Shown here: in pieces, positions 35,821 to 47,056 of the stretch
Position numbering within the stretch: the first letter of the stretch is position 1
How the letters are laid out: every line of letters starts with the position of its first letter
NCBI RefSeq assembly: GCF_035998295.1
Contig: NZ_DASYHS010000173.1
Coordinates: 1-59,486, forward strand
Length of the DNA: 59,486 bases
Origin: DASYHS01 sp035998295
GTDB lineage: Bacteria > Pseudomonadota > Alphaproteobacteria > Azospirillales > Azospirillaceae
Direction of reading: 5' to 3'
Notes under the pieces: model-generated
The model's input: only the letters and a program-made list of their open reading frames with translations
Database searches by the model: none
What the model was told of the DNA's origin: nothing
Translations under genes and position numbers: made by a program

Positions 35821-36738
35821 TCACTCGATCGTCAGCGTCTCCTCGCGGCCTCCCGGCAGCGCGGCCCGCGGCTGCTGGCCGCGGAGGACGGAGTTGCCCT
35901 CGTACAGCATGCGCTGGTCGACGGCCGGCGGGTCGGTCCAGTCCTCCTCGCGGATCTGGCCGGAGCGGCCATAGGCGGCGAGCGCGTTGGCGTAGGTCAG
36001 CCGCTCGACGTCGGCCGCCGGTATGCCGCGCTCCAGCATCAGGCGCGCGGTCTTCGGCACGGCCAGCGGGTCCGAGACGCCCCAGTCGGCCGAGCTGTCG
36101 ACGAACATGCGCTCGGAGCCGTAGCGCCGCGCGATCGCGACCATGCGCTCGCTGCCCATCTTGGTCCTGGGATAGAGCGTGAAGGCCGCCCAGAAGCCGC
36201 GGTCCAGGACCTCGTCCACCGTCTCCTCGTTGTTGTGGTCGATCACGACCCGCGCCGGCTCGATCCCGTGCTCGGCGATCACGTCCATGGTGCGCGAGGT
36301 GCCGCGCTTCTTGTCCCGGTGGGGGGTGTGGATGCAGACCGGCAGGTCGAACTCCCGCGCCAGCTCGAGCTGGGCGCGCAGGGCCCGGTCCTCGGCCTCG
36401 GTCTGCTCGTCGTAGCCGATCTCGCCGACCGCGACGACGCCCTCCTTCGCCAGGAAGCGGGGCAGGACCTCCAGCACCTGCTCGGCCAGGGCCTCGTCGT
36501 TGGCCTCCTTGCTGTTGAGGCCGATCATGCAGTAGTGGCGGATGCCGAACTGGGCGGCGCGGAACCGCTCCCAGCCGACCAGGGTCGACAGGTAGTCGGC
36601 GTAACTGCCGACGCTGGTCCGCGGCTGGCCGGTCCAGAACGCCGGCTCGATCACCGCGACAACGCCGGCGGCGGCCATCGCCTCGTAGTCGTCGGTCGTG
36701 CGGGCGAGCATGTGGATATGCGGGTCGATCAGCATCAT
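35821..36738 (-). CDS. eboB: EboB: TatD-like metal-dependent hydrolase
   Basis: The product is 305 aa. The amidohydrolase-type metal motif is LIDPHIHMLART, with further ligands in VAVGEIGYDEQTE, LPVCIHTPHRDKK, VVIDHNNEETV and MFVDSSADWGVSDP. This layout is TatD-like, and the neighbourhood marks it as EboB and not a DNase. The start overlaps the eboA stop (ATGA), so they are translationally coupled. It is the last gene of the eboD-E-C-A-B operon. Its reaction is unknown. Confidence 0.88.
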   Translation of the reverse strand: MMLIDPHIHMLARTTDDYEAMAAAGVVAVIEPAFWTGQPRTSVGSYADYLSTLVGWERFRAAQFGIRHYCMIGLNSKEANDEALAEQVLEVLPRFLAKEGVVAVGEIGYDEQTEAEDRALRAQLELAREFDLPVCIHTPHRDKKRGTSRTMDVIAEHGIEPARVVIDHNNEETVDEVLDRGFWAAFTLYPRTKMGSERMVAIARRYGSERMFVDSSADWGVSDPLAVPKTARLMLERGIPAADVERLTYANALAAYGRSGQIREEDWTDPPAVDQRMLYEGNSVLRGQQPRAALPGGREETLTIE

Positions 36739-37667
36739 CGGGCTTCCCCTTCGGTCGATCCGGGAACCAGGCCGTCCCAGGTGATCCGGCCGGTGGCGAC
36801 GGCCCCGGCCAGGTCCGGCACGCCGGCGAGCAGGGCCGGCGCGTCCGGGTGCGGGCAGGCGGCGAGCGCCAGGGCCGCCGCCGCGCGCTCCTGCGGGTCG
36901 CCGGTCCGCAGCAGGTCCGCCAGTTCCGCCAGCGCAGCGTCGTCGGCATGCGGGCCGACGCAGCGCCACAGATCCACCGGGACCGGGCGGCGCGCCGCCC
37001 TGCGCTCGCGGGCGTAGTCGACGAGCATGCGTGCGAGATCGGGGTTGGCGCGCCGGTCGAGCCCGTGGACCGGCGCCAGCGGCACCCCGACGAACAGCGC
37101 CTTCAGGATCATGTGGTTCCAGGTCGCCTCGGAGAAGCGTTCGGCCGGATAGGGGTTGTCGTGCGCGACCGCCCGGAACACCGCGGTCATGTTCGAGCGC
37201 ACGCCCTCGGCCGCCCGCGCGACGTGCCGCGCGGGATCGGGGTAGAGCGGCAGGCCGCGCAGGAAGGCGACCAGCTCGCCGACATCCGCGGTCGCCCACA
37301 GGCGCTCCAGCCGCCGCACAAAGCCCGCTTCATCCTGGCCGGCGGAGCCAGCGTCGTCGGGAACGGTCGCGAGCACGAACAGCAGGCGGGCCGCCTGATC
37401 GCAGCTCAGGTCGCGCGGGTCCCAGCCCGGGCGCGCCCGGTCCGCCTCGGCGAGGTCCGCGGGGTCGAGCGACAGGTCCCGCTTGCCGGCGCGCCGGCTC
37501 GCCAGCCCGACCGCGAGGTCGAGGGCGCGCACCAGCTCCGGCTCGGACGCCGCGGCGGCGAGCCGCGCCAGCGACGCGGCCACCCAGTCCCGGCCATCGG
37601 CCTCCAGACGGCGGTCGAGCCATCGCCGCAGCAGGGCGCGGATCGCGGGGACGTCGGGCTCGGCCAT
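36735..37667 (-). CDS. eboA: EboA-domain protein
   Basis: The product is 310 aa. It has the signature block of EboA: VRSNMTAVFRAVAHDNPYPA, then RFSEATWNHMILKALFVGVP and HGLDRRANPDLARMLVDYA. It is a helical protein without recognised catalytic residues or membrane segments. Its role in the ebo pathway is unknown. It starts 13 bp after eboC and overlaps eboB by 4 bp. Confidence 0.9.
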   Translation of the reverse strand: MAEPDVPAIRALLRRWLDRRLEADGRDWVAASLARLAAAASEPELVRALDLAVGLASRRAGKRDLSLDPADLAEADRARPGWDPRDLSCDQAARLLFVLATVPDDAGSAGQDEAGFVRRLERLWATADVGELVAFLRGLPLYPDPARHVARAAEGVRSNMTAVFRAVAHDNPYPAERFSEATWNHMILKALFVGVPLAPVHGLDRRANPDLARMLVDYARERRAARRPVPVDLWRCVGPHADDAALAELADLLRTGDPQERAAAALALAACPHPDAPALLAGVPDLAGAVATGRITWDGLVPGSTEGEAR

Positions 37668-37680
37668 GGTCCAGCCTCCT

Positions 37681-38571
37681 TCAGGTCCCGGGAATCCGGC
37701 GCTGCAGCGCCAGCGTCAGCACGAACGCCGCGACGGCGGCGAGTGCGGGCCCGGGATGCCCCCAGGCCGCGAGGACCACCGCGTCGAACAGGCAGATCCC
37801 CGCGATCAGGTGGCCGACCGCCTTGGGCACGCGCAGGCGGCCCGGCACCAGCAGGAAGGAGAGCGACCAGGCGGTCCAGCCCAGGAACAGCAGCCAGAAC
37901 GCGCACGCCACCGGGTCGGGGAGAGCCGCCGCCAGCCCATAGACGACCGGCACCGCGAGGAGGAGGAGCGGCCACGGGCTGGCGAGCCGGTCCGACGCCT
38001 CCTGCCGGGCGGCGTAGGTCAGGCCGACGAGGTAGCACAGCAGCGCCGCCGCCCCGGCCAGCAGGTCGATCCGCGCCGTGCCCGCGAGCGCCGCCCCGGT
38101 GCCGACATAGACCAGCACCCGGCACACCCCCATCACCACCGGGCTCAAAGGGTTGGCCTTGTGGTTCCAGTCGTAGACCACGATGGCCCCGGCGAGCGTC
38201 GCCGCCGCGAGCCCGGCCGCCCAGCCGGTCCCGGCCGCGTATCCGGTCCAGGCGAGCAGCAGCGCGCCCGCGCCCAGCATCGCCGCCCCGGCGGCGAGCA
38301 CCGCGTCCGGCCGCGCCTCTCCCGACGGGATCGGCCGGCCCGGGCGCTCGGCCGCGTCGAGCGCCCGGTCGAACCAGTCGTTCAGGTACATGCCGGCGAC
38401 GTAGGAGAGCGAGAACGCGGCGAGCAGGGCCGGCAGCCAGGGCGAAGCGGGCGACGCGCCGGCCAGGACGGCGCCGGCGAGCACGTTGGTCCAGACCGTG
38501 GGCAGGTTCGAGACCCGGCCGAGGCGCAGCGCCGCGGACCAGGTCAGGGGGCGAGCTGCTGCGTGACCCAA
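37681..38571 (-). CDS. eboC: EboC: UbiA-family prenyltransferase
   Basis: The product is 296 aa using TTG at 38571 as start, because GAGGGAG lies 5 bases before it. This overlaps the eboE end by 28 bp. A CTG at 38547 is the alternative. It has about 8-9 membrane helices. The first Asp-rich motif is MYLNDWFDRALD (NDxxD) followed by ERPGRPIPSG, and the second part is VYDWNHKANPLSPVVMG. UbiA-type enzymes transfer prenyl groups from polyprenyl diphosphates to ring acceptors in the membrane. In ebo clusters the acceptor is unknown. It probably prenylates the cyclitol-like EboD product. Confidence 0.88.
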   Translation of the reverse strand: MGHAAARPLTWSAALRLGRVSNLPTVWTNVLAGAVLAGASPASPWLPALLAAFSLSYVAGMYLNDWFDRALDAAERPGRPIPSGEARPDAVLAAGAAMLGAGALLLAWTGYAAGTGWAAGLAAATLAGAIVVYDWNHKANPLSPVVMGVCRVLVYVGTGAALAGTARIDLLAGAAALLCYLVGLTYAARQEASDRLASPWPLLLLAVPVVYGLAAALPDPVACAFWLLFLGWTAWSLSFLLVPGRLRVPKAVGHLIAGICLFDAVVLAAWGHPGPALAAVAAFVLTLALQRRIPGT

Positions 38572-39776
38572 GTGAGCTCCCTCGCGATGGCGGCGTCGGT
38601 CTCGATGGCCCGAAGGTCTTCGGGCAGCACGTCCCAGGTATAGGTCTCGACCTCGAGATGGGCCGACACCGGGGCTTCTCGGTGCAGCGCCAGGACGTCG
38701 GCGACGAAGCGGCGGGTCGAGCCGAGGCCGCCGAAGCCGTCGGCGAACAGCGGCACGTGGAAATGCACCCGCCACTCCCTGTCGCCGCTTGCCCCCTCGC
38801 CGCTTGCCCCCTCGCCGCTTGCCTTGTCGCCGGCGCCCGGCAGGGTCGCGAACGCCTCCTCCAGGTCCGCGAAGCGGCGCAGGCCGCCGGCCCCGCGCTC
38901 GACCACCTGGTGCAGGTAGACCGCGTCGGCGAAGGGGGCCAGCAGGTCCCGGGCGCCGGGACCGACTGGGGCCAGCCGGAGCCCGGCCGTGAGCTGGAGC
39001 TTCGCGATGCGGATGCCCGCCCGCCTCAGCTCCGAGACGGCGAGCCGCGGCTCCTCGTACTCGACGGCGGCGTGGCACAGGTCGAGGCAGACCCCGAGAT
39101 GTCGGTGCAGCGCCTCGGCGGCCGCAGCCGGGGCGAGGCCGGTCTCGGCGGCGAGCCGGGCCGCCGCCACCGAGGAATGGAGATGATGCCCGAAGAAGGC
39201 GACGGTCTCGGCGACCGTCTCCAGGAAGCAGCACGGCTCCGGCTCCAGCGCCAGCACGATCGTGCGCCCGGTCTCCTCGCGCAGGCGGACCAGCCCGGCC
39301 ACGTGGCGGATCATCAGCCCCGCCATGCGCTCGGCCGCCCCATGGGCGGCGGCCCAGGGCTTGAAGCTGCCGGGCACGGTGCTGACGCTGCCCTCCATCC
39401 CGTCCGGAAGCAGGCGGGCGAGCAGCGCCGCCAGGCCGTCGGTGTAGTCGAGCCGGGCCTCGTCCTGCCAGTCCGGGAGATAGACGCCTTCCTTGACCGG
39501 GCGGCCGTGGAAAGGACCGTAGGGAAAGCCGTTGATCGTGAACACGTAGAGGCCGGACGCCGCCAGGAAGTCGGCGAACGCCTCCAGGACGCCCGGCCGC
39601 GCCAGCTCCGCCGCGGCGACCGCCGAAAGCCGCAGGCCGACCCCGAACGGCCGGTCCGGCGCGACCCGGCGCTTGACCAGCGGGACCCAGCGGCGCACCT
39701 GGGCCGAGATCTCGGCCCAGGTTTCGCCGGGATGGATGTTGGTGCAGTAGGTGAGATGTCCGCCCGGCACCTTCAT
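38544..39776 (-). CDS. eboE: EboE: xylose-isomerase-like TIM-barrel protein
   Basis: The product is 410 aa. The N-terminus MKVPGGHLTYCTNIHPGETW is a typical EboE start. Later segments IVLALEPEPCCFLETV, VCLDLCHAAVEYEEP, and the VHFHVPLFADGF and LEVETYTWDVLP blocks supply the Glu, Asp and His ligands of a xylose-isomerase-like metal barrel. The start overlaps the eboD stop by 4 bp. An in-frame GASGEGASGD stretch comes from an 18-bp tandem repeat near 38781-38830 and is likely a surface loop. It probably isomerises or epimerises a sugar-type intermediate. Confidence 0.88.
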   Translation of the reverse strand: MKVPGGHLTYCTNIHPGETWAEISAQVRRWVPLVKRRVAPDRPFGVGLRLSAVAAAELARPGVLEAFADFLAASGLYVFTINGFPYGPFHGRPVKEGVYLPDWQDEARLDYTDGLAALLARLLPDGMEGSVSTVPGSFKPWAAAHGAAERMAGLMIRHVAGLVRLREETGRTIVLALEPEPCCFLETVAETVAFFGHHLHSSVAAARLAAETGLAPAAAAEALHRHLGVCLDLCHAAVEYEEPRLAVSELRRAGIRIAKLQLTAGLRLAPVGPGARDLLAPFADAVYLHQVVERGAGGLRRFADLEEAFATLPGAGDKASGEGASGEGASGDREWRVHFHVPLFADGFGGLGSTRRFVADVLALHREAPVSAHLEVETYTWDVLPEDLRAIETDAAIARELTWVTQQLAP

Positions 39777-41017
39777 CGCGATGCTTCTCCGGTCTCGCCG
39801 GCCTCCCGGTGGGCCTCCCGGGCCTCCAGCCAGCCGACCGCCGAGCAGACCAGCCCCTCGTCGATCGCGTGGACCTCGACCCCGCGGCCGATATCCGCGA
39901 GCAGGGTCACCGTCAGCTCGCCGCCGAGATGCTCGCGGAAATCGCGCAGGCCCGACAGCAGCGCCGGCCTGCCGTCCGGACCGGCAAGGCGGAGCGCCGG
40001 GTGCCACGGACGCAGGCCCAGGCGGTCGAGCAGCGCGCACACGCGCGTTTCCGCACCGGGCGCCAGCAGGCCCGCCAGCACCGAGTAGCGGGCGTCGAGC
40101 GCGATGCCGACCGCGACCGCCTCGCCGTGGCGCAGCGCGTGTCGGGTCAGCATCTCGAGCCGGTGGGCCGCCCAATGCCCGAAGTCCAGCGGCCGGGCGC
40201 TGCCGGCCTCGAACGGGTCGCCGCCCGACGCGATGTGGCGCATGTGCAGTTCCGCGCAGCGGCGGATCATCGCCTGGGCCGGGCCGGGCTCGAAACGGGC
40301 CAGCGCGCCGGCCTCGTCCTCGAGCCAGCGGAAGAAGCCGGCGTCGCGGATCAGCGCCACCTTGACCGCCTCGGCAAGGCCGGCAACGCGCTCGCGCCGG
40401 GGCAGCGAGGCCAGCAGGTCGAAGTCGTTCAGCACCGCGTGGGGCGGAGCGAAGGTGCCGAGGAAGTTCTTCACGCCGAAGGCGTTCACCGCGTTCTTGA
40501 CGCCGACCCCGCTGTCGTTCTGCGCCAGCACCGTCGTCGGCACCCGCACCAGCCGCACGCCGCGATGGGCCGTCGCGGCGGCGTACCCGACCAGGTCGAG
40601 CAACGCCCCGCCGCCGATCGCCACGACATAGGAGTGCCGGTCGATCCCCAGGGCATGCAGCCGGCGCTGGAGCGTCTCGACCAGGGCCGGATCGTTCTTC
40701 GCCGCCTCGCCGCCGGGCACGATCTCCGGCGGGGCGACGGCCTCGATGCGCCCGGCATGGTGGGCGGCATAGGCGGTTATGGCGTCCGGCAGGTCGGGCC
40801 GGCAGGCCGCCAGCCCTTCCTCGAGAACGGCCAGGAAGCGGTGCCGGCGGTGCGGTTCGCGGCCGGCCAGCGCGTCGGCCAGGGCAGGGTTGGCGGGCCG
40901 GAACAGGCCGCGCGTGAAGTGGACGGCGTATTCGTAGGCGACGGCGAAGCGCTGGACATGCACGTCGCCGCTGCCGGTTCCCGGCGATGCGGATGGACGG
41001 ACCGTGATCCCCGGCAT
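39773..41017 (-). CDS. eboD: EboD: 3-dehydroquinate-synthase-like cyclase
   Basis: The product is 414 aa, with GGGAGG before the ATG. It is a sugar-phosphate cyclase of the DHQ-synthase superfamily: NAD-binding VVAIGGGALLDLVGY, substrate loop RVPTTVLAQNDSGVGVKNAV, and metal ligands in GLAEAVKVALI (Glu), LDFGHWAAHRLE (His) and ALRHGEAVAVG (His). The N-terminal extension and the neighbours separate it from housekeeping AroB. It is the first gene of the ebo operon and probably makes a cyclitol from a sugar phosphate. Confidence 0.88.
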   Translation of the reverse strand: MPGITVRPSASPGTGSGDVHVQRFAVAYEYAVHFTRGLFRPANPALADALAGREPHRRHRFLAVLEEGLAACRPDLPDAITAYAAHHAGRIEAVAPPEIVPGGEAAKNDPALVETLQRRLHALGIDRHSYVVAIGGGALLDLVGYAAATAHRGVRLVRVPTTVLAQNDSGVGVKNAVNAFGVKNFLGTFAPPHAVLNDFDLLASLPRRERVAGLAEAVKVALIRDAGFFRWLEDEAGALARFEPGPAQAMIRRCAELHMRHIASGGDPFEAGSARPLDFGHWAAHRLEMLTRHALRHGEAVAVGIALDARYSVLAGLLAPGAETRVCALLDRLGLRPWHPALRLAGPDGRPALLSGLRDFREHLGGELTVTLLADIGRGVEVHAIDEGLVCSAVGWLEAREAHREAGETGEASR

Positions 41018-41246
41018 GCTGCCTCCCAGAGGCGGCGTCGCGCCACCCGGACGTCCCAGTCCTCGGAAGCGCGAACTTCCCTCGATCCGGAAGGAACCGG
41101 CCGCTTCCCGGGCAGGACTTGGTTGCCAAGATATGTTAACAGCCGATCGCCGACGGCGACCACTTCAAACAGCCCGAAAAAGACTGTTCGTGCCGTGTAA
41201 TACTTCTTGGCGGCCCAAGCGCGAATTCTACTTTAGAACGGGGAAT

Positions 41247-42467
41247 TCAGCCCAGAACACGTGATGCCGGGAAAACCAGGGCCGCCCTGGTGCCGATGCC
41301 GGGACGGCTGTCGATCTCGATCGCGCCGCCGTGGAGTTCCACCAGCCGCTTCGTCAGGGGCAGGCCCAGGCCGGTGCCGTTGTGGCGCCGGGTCAAGGCG
41401 TTGTCGACCTGCCCGAACGGCTCCATCGCCTTGCGCCGCTCCTCCGGGGACATCCCGATCCCGGTGTCGCATACCGTCACGGCGAGGTCGCCGTCGGCGC
41501 GCAGGCCCGCCGACAGCGTCACGATCCCGCCCGCGAGGGTGTACTTGACCGCGTTGGAGAGCAGGTTCAGCACCATCTGGCGCAGCTTGCGCTCGTCGGC
41601 TTGCAGATCCGGCAGCCCGTCCGGCAGCATCGTGCGCAGCGTCACGCCGGCGGTCGCGGCCTGCTGCCCGACGAAGCGCAGGCCGTTGTCCAGCAGGCGC
41701 CGCAGCTCGACCCGCGCTTCCACGAGGGACAGGTGCCCCGCCTCGGCCTTGCTGAGGTCGAGAAGGTCGCTGATGAGGTCGAGAAGGTGGCGCCCGCTCG
41801 CGTGGATGTCGGAAGCGTAGTCGCGGTAGCGCCGGTCGCCGAGCGGCCCCAGCATCTCCGATTCGATGATCTCGGCGAAGCCGATCACGGCGTTGAGCGG
41901 CGTGCGCAGCTCATGGCTCATGTTGGCGAGGAAGCTGCTCTTGGCCTGGCTCGCGAGCTCGGCGGCGCGGCGCGCCTCGTCGAGCTCGCGCGCCCGTCGC
42001 TTGGCCTGCTCCACCGAGCGCGCCATCAGGTCGAGCGTGGTGCCGATGCCGCGGTAGAGGCCCCGGTCGACGACGACGAAGCCGGTGGCGAGCGCATGCG
42101 GCTTCTCGTGGGCGATGCGATGGCTCACCTCGTCCAGGCCGAGGCGGGCATCGACGACGAGCGGCACCGGGTCGGCCAGCAGCGCGATCGGGCGGCGGTC
42201 GTAGAGGTCGCGCAGGAGCGGCTTCGCAAACGTCGTCATCAGCGCCGCCCGGCCGATCATGCCGGCGACGCGCCCGTTCCGGACCAGGGCCAGGGCCGGC
42301 CAGGCATCGTTGCCGAGCAGAAGCTCGAACGCGCGCGCGCACGGCGCGTCGGGATCGACCGGCGGCACGTCGAGGGCGAGGTCGGCCGCCGTGCATTCGC
42401 GGCCGGCCGGCCGGGTCTCGGCAGGATCGCTGCTCTGCGTCGCCGCGACGGATACCGCGATGGACAT
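41247..42467 (-). CDS. Sensor histidine kinase with N-terminal CBS-like region
   Basis: The product is 406 aa. The N-terminal half (about 45-145) looks like a CBS-pair module: WPALALVRNGRVAGMIGRAA, PVPLVVDARLGLDEVS and FVVVDRGLYRGIGT. There is no membrane helix, so it is cytoplasmic. The HisKA domain has the phospho-His in FLANMSHELRTPLNAVIGF. The HATPase has NLLSNAVKYTL, VCDTGIGMSP and GTGLGLPLTKRLVELHGG. No response regulator is adjacent. The CBS-like region suggests a nucleotide or energy signal. Confidence 0.9.
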   Translation of the reverse strand: MSIAVSVAATQSSDPAETRPAGRECTAADLALDVPPVDPDAPCARAFELLLGNDAWPALALVRNGRVAGMIGRAALMTTFAKPLLRDLYDRRPIALLADPVPLVVDARLGLDEVSHRIAHEKPHALATGFVVVDRGLYRGIGTTLDLMARSVEQAKRRARELDEARRAAELASQAKSSFLANMSHELRTPLNAVIGFAEIIESEMLGPLGDRRYRDYASDIHASGRHLLDLISDLLDLSKAEAGHLSLVEARVELRRLLDNGLRFVGQQAATAGVTLRTMLPDGLPDLQADERKLRQMVLNLLSNAVKYTLAGGIVTLSAGLRADGDLAVTVCDTGIGMSPEERRKAMEPFGQVDNALTRRHNGTGLGLPLTKRLVELHGGAIEIDSRPGIGTRAALVFPASRVLG

Positions 42468-42587
42468 GGGAGGCTCCGATGGCCGGCACTTTCGAAGGAC
42501 TTAGCACGCCCACGTGACAAACGGGTTACCGGACGGTTCCCAGCATCGGATGCCCAGCATCGAACGCCACGAGACAGGAGGCACGCC

Positions 42588-42776
42588 ATGTCCCGCACGC
42601 CGGAAAATCCCGGGCCGACCGGAACCGACGCCGATACCGGCGCCGCGAAGCTCCGCCAGCAGCAGCACACCGGCAACCACGAGGAACGCCCGCAGAACGA
42701 GAAGGAGGGCAACGAGAAATACGGCGGCACGCGCAAGGGCGCCGAGAACATGGAGCACGGCGACCGCAAGCCCTAG
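42588..42776 (+). CDS. Small hydrophilic disordered protein, 62 aa
   Basis: AGGAGG lies 6 bases before the ATG, a strong reason to accept this gene. The product (MSRTPENPGPTGTDAD start, HGDRKP end) is very polar and free of hydrophobic core residues, with many Gly, Asn, Gln and Glu. This resembles small stress-related disordered proteins. No family is recognised. It diverges from the CBS-like kinase gene by about 120 bp. Confidence 0.65.
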   Translation: MSRTPENPGPTGTDADTGAAKLRQQQHTGNHEERPQNEKEGNEKYGGTRKGAENMEHGDRKP

Positions 42777-42825
42777 CGCCGGGTCGCGGAAGACGGATAC
42801 GGCCGCGCCCGCGCAGGTCCAGCGC

Positions 42826-43746
42826 TCAGTCGTCCTCGATGCCGGACGAGGGCAGCCGGACGACCATGGTGCGGCCGATCTCGCGCAGCCTGGCGTCGAG
42901 GGCGCTGAGCGGCCGGCCGTCCTCGTCATCGTGGGGGTCGTCGCGGGTGTCGCCGCGGGCGGCGTGGACGGCGTGGAGGGCGGCCTCCAAGGCGGCATCG
43001 TCGGCGTCGGTGGCGGCCAGCAAGGCCTCGATCTCGTCCAGTTCGTGACGCAATGACACGGGACGCCCGAGGGCAGCCGGCTTCGGGGACGCGGAAACCC
43101 GTCCGGCGTCATGGTTTGTCATGGAAAGTCCGGGGGTGGCAGGGCTCGGGGACGCGGAAACCCCTCCGGCGTCATGGTTTGTCATGGAACGTCCGGGGGT
43201 GGCAGGGCTCGGGGACGCGGAAACCCCTCCGGCGTCACGGTTTGTCATGGTTTGTACCGGACCCGCCTGCGCCCTGGCCTGCGCGCGCAGCTCGGCCCCG
43301 ATCTCCTCGCGCATTTCGGCGCGCAGTTCCTCGGCGATCTCGGGGCGCATCTGCTCGCGCAGGTCGTCGCGGACCTCGTCGTGCAGGCGCTCGCGCTCGC
43401 GCGGGGTCACGGTGCGCTGGGCGCGGACGTCCTTCTCGAAGCGCCACCACTGGGCCATCGTGCGGCTGGCGGCATCGAGCTTGCCGTTCTTCCAGAAGAC
43501 ATCGAGCATCCGCTCGTACTTGCCGCGCATGCTGCCGATCATGGCCTGCTCGCGGTTCTCCTCCGCCTCGCGCAGCGCGCCGATTCGGGCCTGGACGTCG
43601 TCGCGCACCCACAGCTCCGCGGCGTGCCGGCGGGCGGCGACGGGCGGGTAGCCGGCGCGGCGCGCGGCCTCGGCCAGGGGCTCGCCGCGCGCGGCGGCGC
43701 GGCAGAACTGCTCGACGCGCGGCGGCAGGGGGGCGGGGGTGTCCAT
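42826..43746 (-). CDS. Terminase-small-subunit-like HTH protein with internal repeats
   Basis: The product is 306 aa from MDTPAPLPPRVEQF. Residues about 8-55 resemble the N-terminal HTH of phage terminase small subunits (QFCRAAARGEPLAEAARRAG, then a WVRDDVQARIGAL tail). The middle is helical and charged (MRPEIAEELRAEMREEIGAE). Residues about 165-225 hold three 21-aa repeats (MTNHDAGGVSASPSPATPG). No large terminase or other phage gene is nearby, so it may be a domesticated phage gene. Function is unknown. Confidence 0.6.
   Translation of the reverse strand: MDTPAPLPPRVEQFCRAAARGEPLAEAARRAGYPPVAARRHAAELWVRDDVQARIGALREAEENREQAMIGSMRGKYERMLDVFWKNGKLDAASRTMAQWWRFEKDVRAQRTVTPRERERLHDEVRDDLREQMRPEIAEELRAEMREEIGAELRAQARAQAGPVQTMTNRDAGGVSASPSPATPGRSMTNHDAGGVSASPSPATPGLSMTNHDAGRVSASPKPAALGRPVSLRHELDEIEALLAATDADDAALEAALHAVHAARGDTRDDPHDDEDGRPLSALDARLREIGRTMVVRLPSSGIEDD
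43075..43260 (-). repeat. Three 63-bp in-frame tandem repeats
   Basis: Three copies of a 63-bp unit encode MTNHDAGGVSASPSPATPG plus two residues in the terminase-like protein. Copies differ at a few positions. Near-identity at DNA level suggests recent duplication. Confidence 0.85.
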
Positions 43747-43815
43747 GGCGGGCTCTCCTCGTTCCGGTTGAACGGACAAGGAGAGAACAAAATAGGATAA
43801 TAGTCAAGAGAACAT

Positions 43816-43948
43816 CCCCTCTCCCGTGCAACGGGAGAGGGGGGGGACCCAGCCGGAGGCTGGGAGGGTGAGGGAAAATGCTCGAAAACCCTCACCCTCC
43901 CACCGCTTCGCGGCGGGCCCCTCCCTCTCCCGCGTTGCGGGAGAGGGA
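43816..43948. repeat. Composite palindromic intergenic repeat (REP-like)
   Basis: A 133-bp block holds three nested inverted repeats. CCCCTCTCCCGT/ACGGGAGAGGGG has a 3-nt loop (43816-43842). TGGGAGGGTGAGGG/CCCTCACCCTCCCA has a 14-nt loop (43861-43902). TCCCTCTCCCGC/GCGGGAGAGGGA has a 3-nt loop (43922-43948). It lies just past the acnA stop (12 bp away) and before the terminase-like gene start region. It probably works as a terminator or mRNA 3' stabiliser for acnA and may belong to a dispersed genomic repeat family. Confidence 0.8.
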
Positions 43949-43960
43949 CAATTGTCCTAG

Positions 43961-46660
<2,700 letters not shown>

Positions 46661-47056
46661 TGGGGATCCTCCATCGCTTCGGGTAAGCGGAGGTTTGATC
46701 GGGTGGTGACCGAACCTTTCTTGGGCCGGTGATGTAGCGCAGTTTCCGGGAGAGTTCAAATGCCGCAGGATGCATGCGCGAAGCCGCGCAAGCCGCGGTT
46801 TCCGGGCCCCTACCCGACCGGACTGCCCCATCCGGCGGGGGTATGCGGCATGGTGTCCCAGCCGCCGGCCGCGGCCCCCGCGCGACCGCGCCCGAAAACG
46901 CCGCATGCGCATGCGTATCGTTGCCGATGAAACGAAAAGCCGTTGCCCAGCCTAGGCCTTGACTTTAATGTTCGTCAGCCATCAGTCTGGCGCAATTCTG
47001 ACATACCGGGCAGTATGGTCCGGGACCAAAAAAGAATGCGTGGGGAGGACAGGGTC
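46661..47056. promoter_or_regulatory. 396-bp divergent intergenic region between acnA and the ABC operon
   Basis: This region separates acnA (minus) from livG (plus) and must hold both promoters. A TTGACT at about 46961 could be a -35 box for the ABC operon, but no good -10 follows. CATACCGGGCAGTATG near 47002-47017 is a short inverted repeat (5-bp arms). Alternating GCATGCGCATGC lies near 46902. Small open frames here lack coding character. Confidence 0.35.

Noticed and set aside
36849..40088. Long plus-strand frame antisense to the ebo genes
   Set aside because: No recognisable protein features. The opposite strand holds five overlapping ebo genes.
39773..41017. Housekeeping 3-dehydroquinate synthase (aroB)
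   Set aside because: No shikimate kinase is adjacent, the N-terminus is extended, and the gene overlaps eboE in a full ebo operon.
43075..43260. CRISPR-like or satellite repeat
   Set aside because: The 63-bp units have no spacers and stay in frame inside a coding gene.
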